From JACDAN01 sp035707105 (GTDB taxonomy: Bacteria > Actinomycetota > Thermoleophilia > Gaiellales > Gaiellaceae): 14,188 bases of DNA. Numbering within the stretch: the stretch's first letter is position 1; the number at the start of each line of letters is the position of its first letter. The notes below the pieces were generated by a model that saw only the letters and a list, made by a program, of their open reading frames with translations, did no database searches and was not told the origin of the DNA. The stretch lies in contig DASSUI010000089.1 in NCBI GenBank assembly GCA_035707105.1, positions 1 to 14,188 on the forward strand, given 5' to 3'. Positions 13,934 to 14,188 of this stretch are shown piece after piece. Made by a program: the position numbers and the translations under genes.

Positions 13934-13939
13934 AGGCTA
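13934..13939 (-). promoter_or_regulatory. predicted leaderless -10 (TAGCCT-N6-GTG) overlapping a stop codon
   Basis: Minus-strand TAGCCT, six bases before the GTG at 13927. Its TAG is the stop codon of the 47-aa gene. Same hexamer and spacing as at 5266 and 14092. Confidence 0.5.
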
Positions 13940-14080
13940 CGCAGGCCGGGGGAGCTTGGCCAGCACCTGTTTGATGCTGCGCAGGAGGTCGGCCTCGTCG
14001 TGGCCGAAGTCCTCGAGGAAGGACTGGAGGGCGTTGCGCACGAGCCGCAGCTCCTCCTCGGTCAGTTCGATGATGTGCAT
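13937..14080 (-). CDS. small helical protein, 47 aa
   Basis: A 47-codon gene below common ORF length cut-offs: it begins MHIIELTEEELRLVRNAL, continues through SFLEDFGHDEADLLRSIK and ends in an AKLPRPA-like tail. It is almost wholly helix-forming, with regularly spaced Leu/Ile/Val and many acidic residues, and looks like a two-helix hairpin. I recall similar short Actinobacteria proteins starting with this kind of IIELTEEEL segment, of unknown function; I cannot name a family. The ATG at 14080 lies six bases after TAGCCT, whose TAG ends the upstream possible cupin gene. Codons have G or C in most third positions, as in neighbouring genes, which supports coding. Confidence 0.7.
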   Translation of the reverse strand: MHIIELTEEELRLVRNALQSFLEDFGHDEADLLRSIKQVLAKLPRPA

Positions 14081-14086
14081 GTGGGG

Positions 14087-14092
14087 AGGCTA
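14087..14092 (-). promoter_or_regulatory. predicted leaderless -10 (TAGCCT-N6-ATG) overlapping a stop codon
   Basis: Minus-strand TAGCCT exactly six bases before the ATG at 14080; the TAG is the stop of the upstream partial gene. No Shine-Dalgarno in between. Confidence 0.5.
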
Positions 14093-14188
14093 ACCCCAGT
14101 CGGGGGGCGTGTAGCCGCCTTCGAGCGGCGCGCCGAACGTCACGAGCTCCAGGCCCTCGTCGCCGGCGATCGGGACCCGCGTGGACTC
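14090..14188 (-). CDS. C-terminal end of a possible cupin-domain protein
   Basis: Only the last 32 codons and the stop are in the window. The sequence includes STRVPIAGDEGLELVTFGAP and ends GGYTPPDWG. A strand with GLELVTFGAP followed by a short Pro/Asp/Trp tail is how many small actinobacterial cupin proteins end, so I offer cupin as a tentative call. The frame is open from the window edge to a TAG and sits directly before the 47-aa gene on the same strand. Confidence 0.5.
   Translation of the reverse strand, partial: ESTRVPIAGDEGLELVTFGAPLEGGYTPPDWG

Noticed and set aside
1..14188. Mobile elements, CRISPR arrays, tRNA or rRNA genes.
   Set aside because: I saw no transposase or integrase motifs, no regularly spaced direct repeats, and no tRNA-like cloverleaf or rRNA segments on reading both strands.

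Overview
The window is high-GC DNA (roughly 70% G+C by eye) with gapless gene packing, many GTG starts, 4-base GTGA overlaps and several TAnnnT-type -10 hexamers placed directly before start codons. With a GGDEF/EAL protein, a YcnI-type copper protein, actinobacterial-style acyl-CoA enzymes and small conserved hypothetical proteins, it looks like a chromosomal segment of an actinomycete, most likely a soil or freshwater Thermoleophilia (Gaiellales/Solirubrobacterales-like). That assignment is inferred from style; no rRNA or other marker gene is present. I see no phage, IS element, CRISPR array, tRNA or rRNA.

Layout. (1) 1-2886, minus: an operon of leucyl aminopeptidase (pepA), an acyl-CoA dehydrogenase and the start of a DUF1775/YcnI-like secreted copper-binding protein, joined by a GTGA overlap and a 1-nt gap. 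(2) 2887-2974: an AT-rich divergent promoter region with an inverted repeat, then an 81-aa hypothetical gene on plus. (3) 3217-5172, minus: a membrane-anchored GGDEF-EAL cyclic-di-GMP enzyme. (4) 5278-7359, plus: an Fsr-like MFS exporter, an SCP2-like protein and a DUF2269-like membrane protein. (5) 11526-7365, minus: an enoyl-CoA hydratase of the methylglutaconyl/isohexenylglutaconyl type, a 3-TM membrane protein, a 60-aa proline-rich protein with a duplicated PPGMYAPE motif, an MFS transporter and a compact biotin carboxylase-BCCP fusion. (6) 11552-13374, plus: a DapA-superfamily lyase translationally coupled to a DAO-family FAD oxidoreductase. (7) 14188-13371, minus: the tail of a possible cupin protein, a 47-aa gene, a 74-aa gene and a YdhR-like ferredoxin-fold protein.

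How the genes fit together. The acyl-CoA dehydrogenase, enoyl-CoA hydratase and biotin-dependent carboxylase subunit are compatible with branched-chain acyl-CoA (leucine/isovalerate or isoprenoid acid) catabolism, but they lie in two separate operons and no carboxyltransferase beta subunit is present. The DapA-like plus FAD oxidoreductase pair is the kind of pairing used to oxidise an amino acid and then process the product; hydroxyproline catabolism is the best-known precedent, and its other genes are not here.

The observations most worth following are the uncharacterised membrane protein plus PPGMYAPE-repeat gene pair (10110-10750), the recurrent TAGCCT-N6-start leaderless promoter motif whose TAG often doubles as the previous gene's stop codon, and a symmetric bidirectional -10 element shared by two apparently leaderless divergent genes at 11535-11544.
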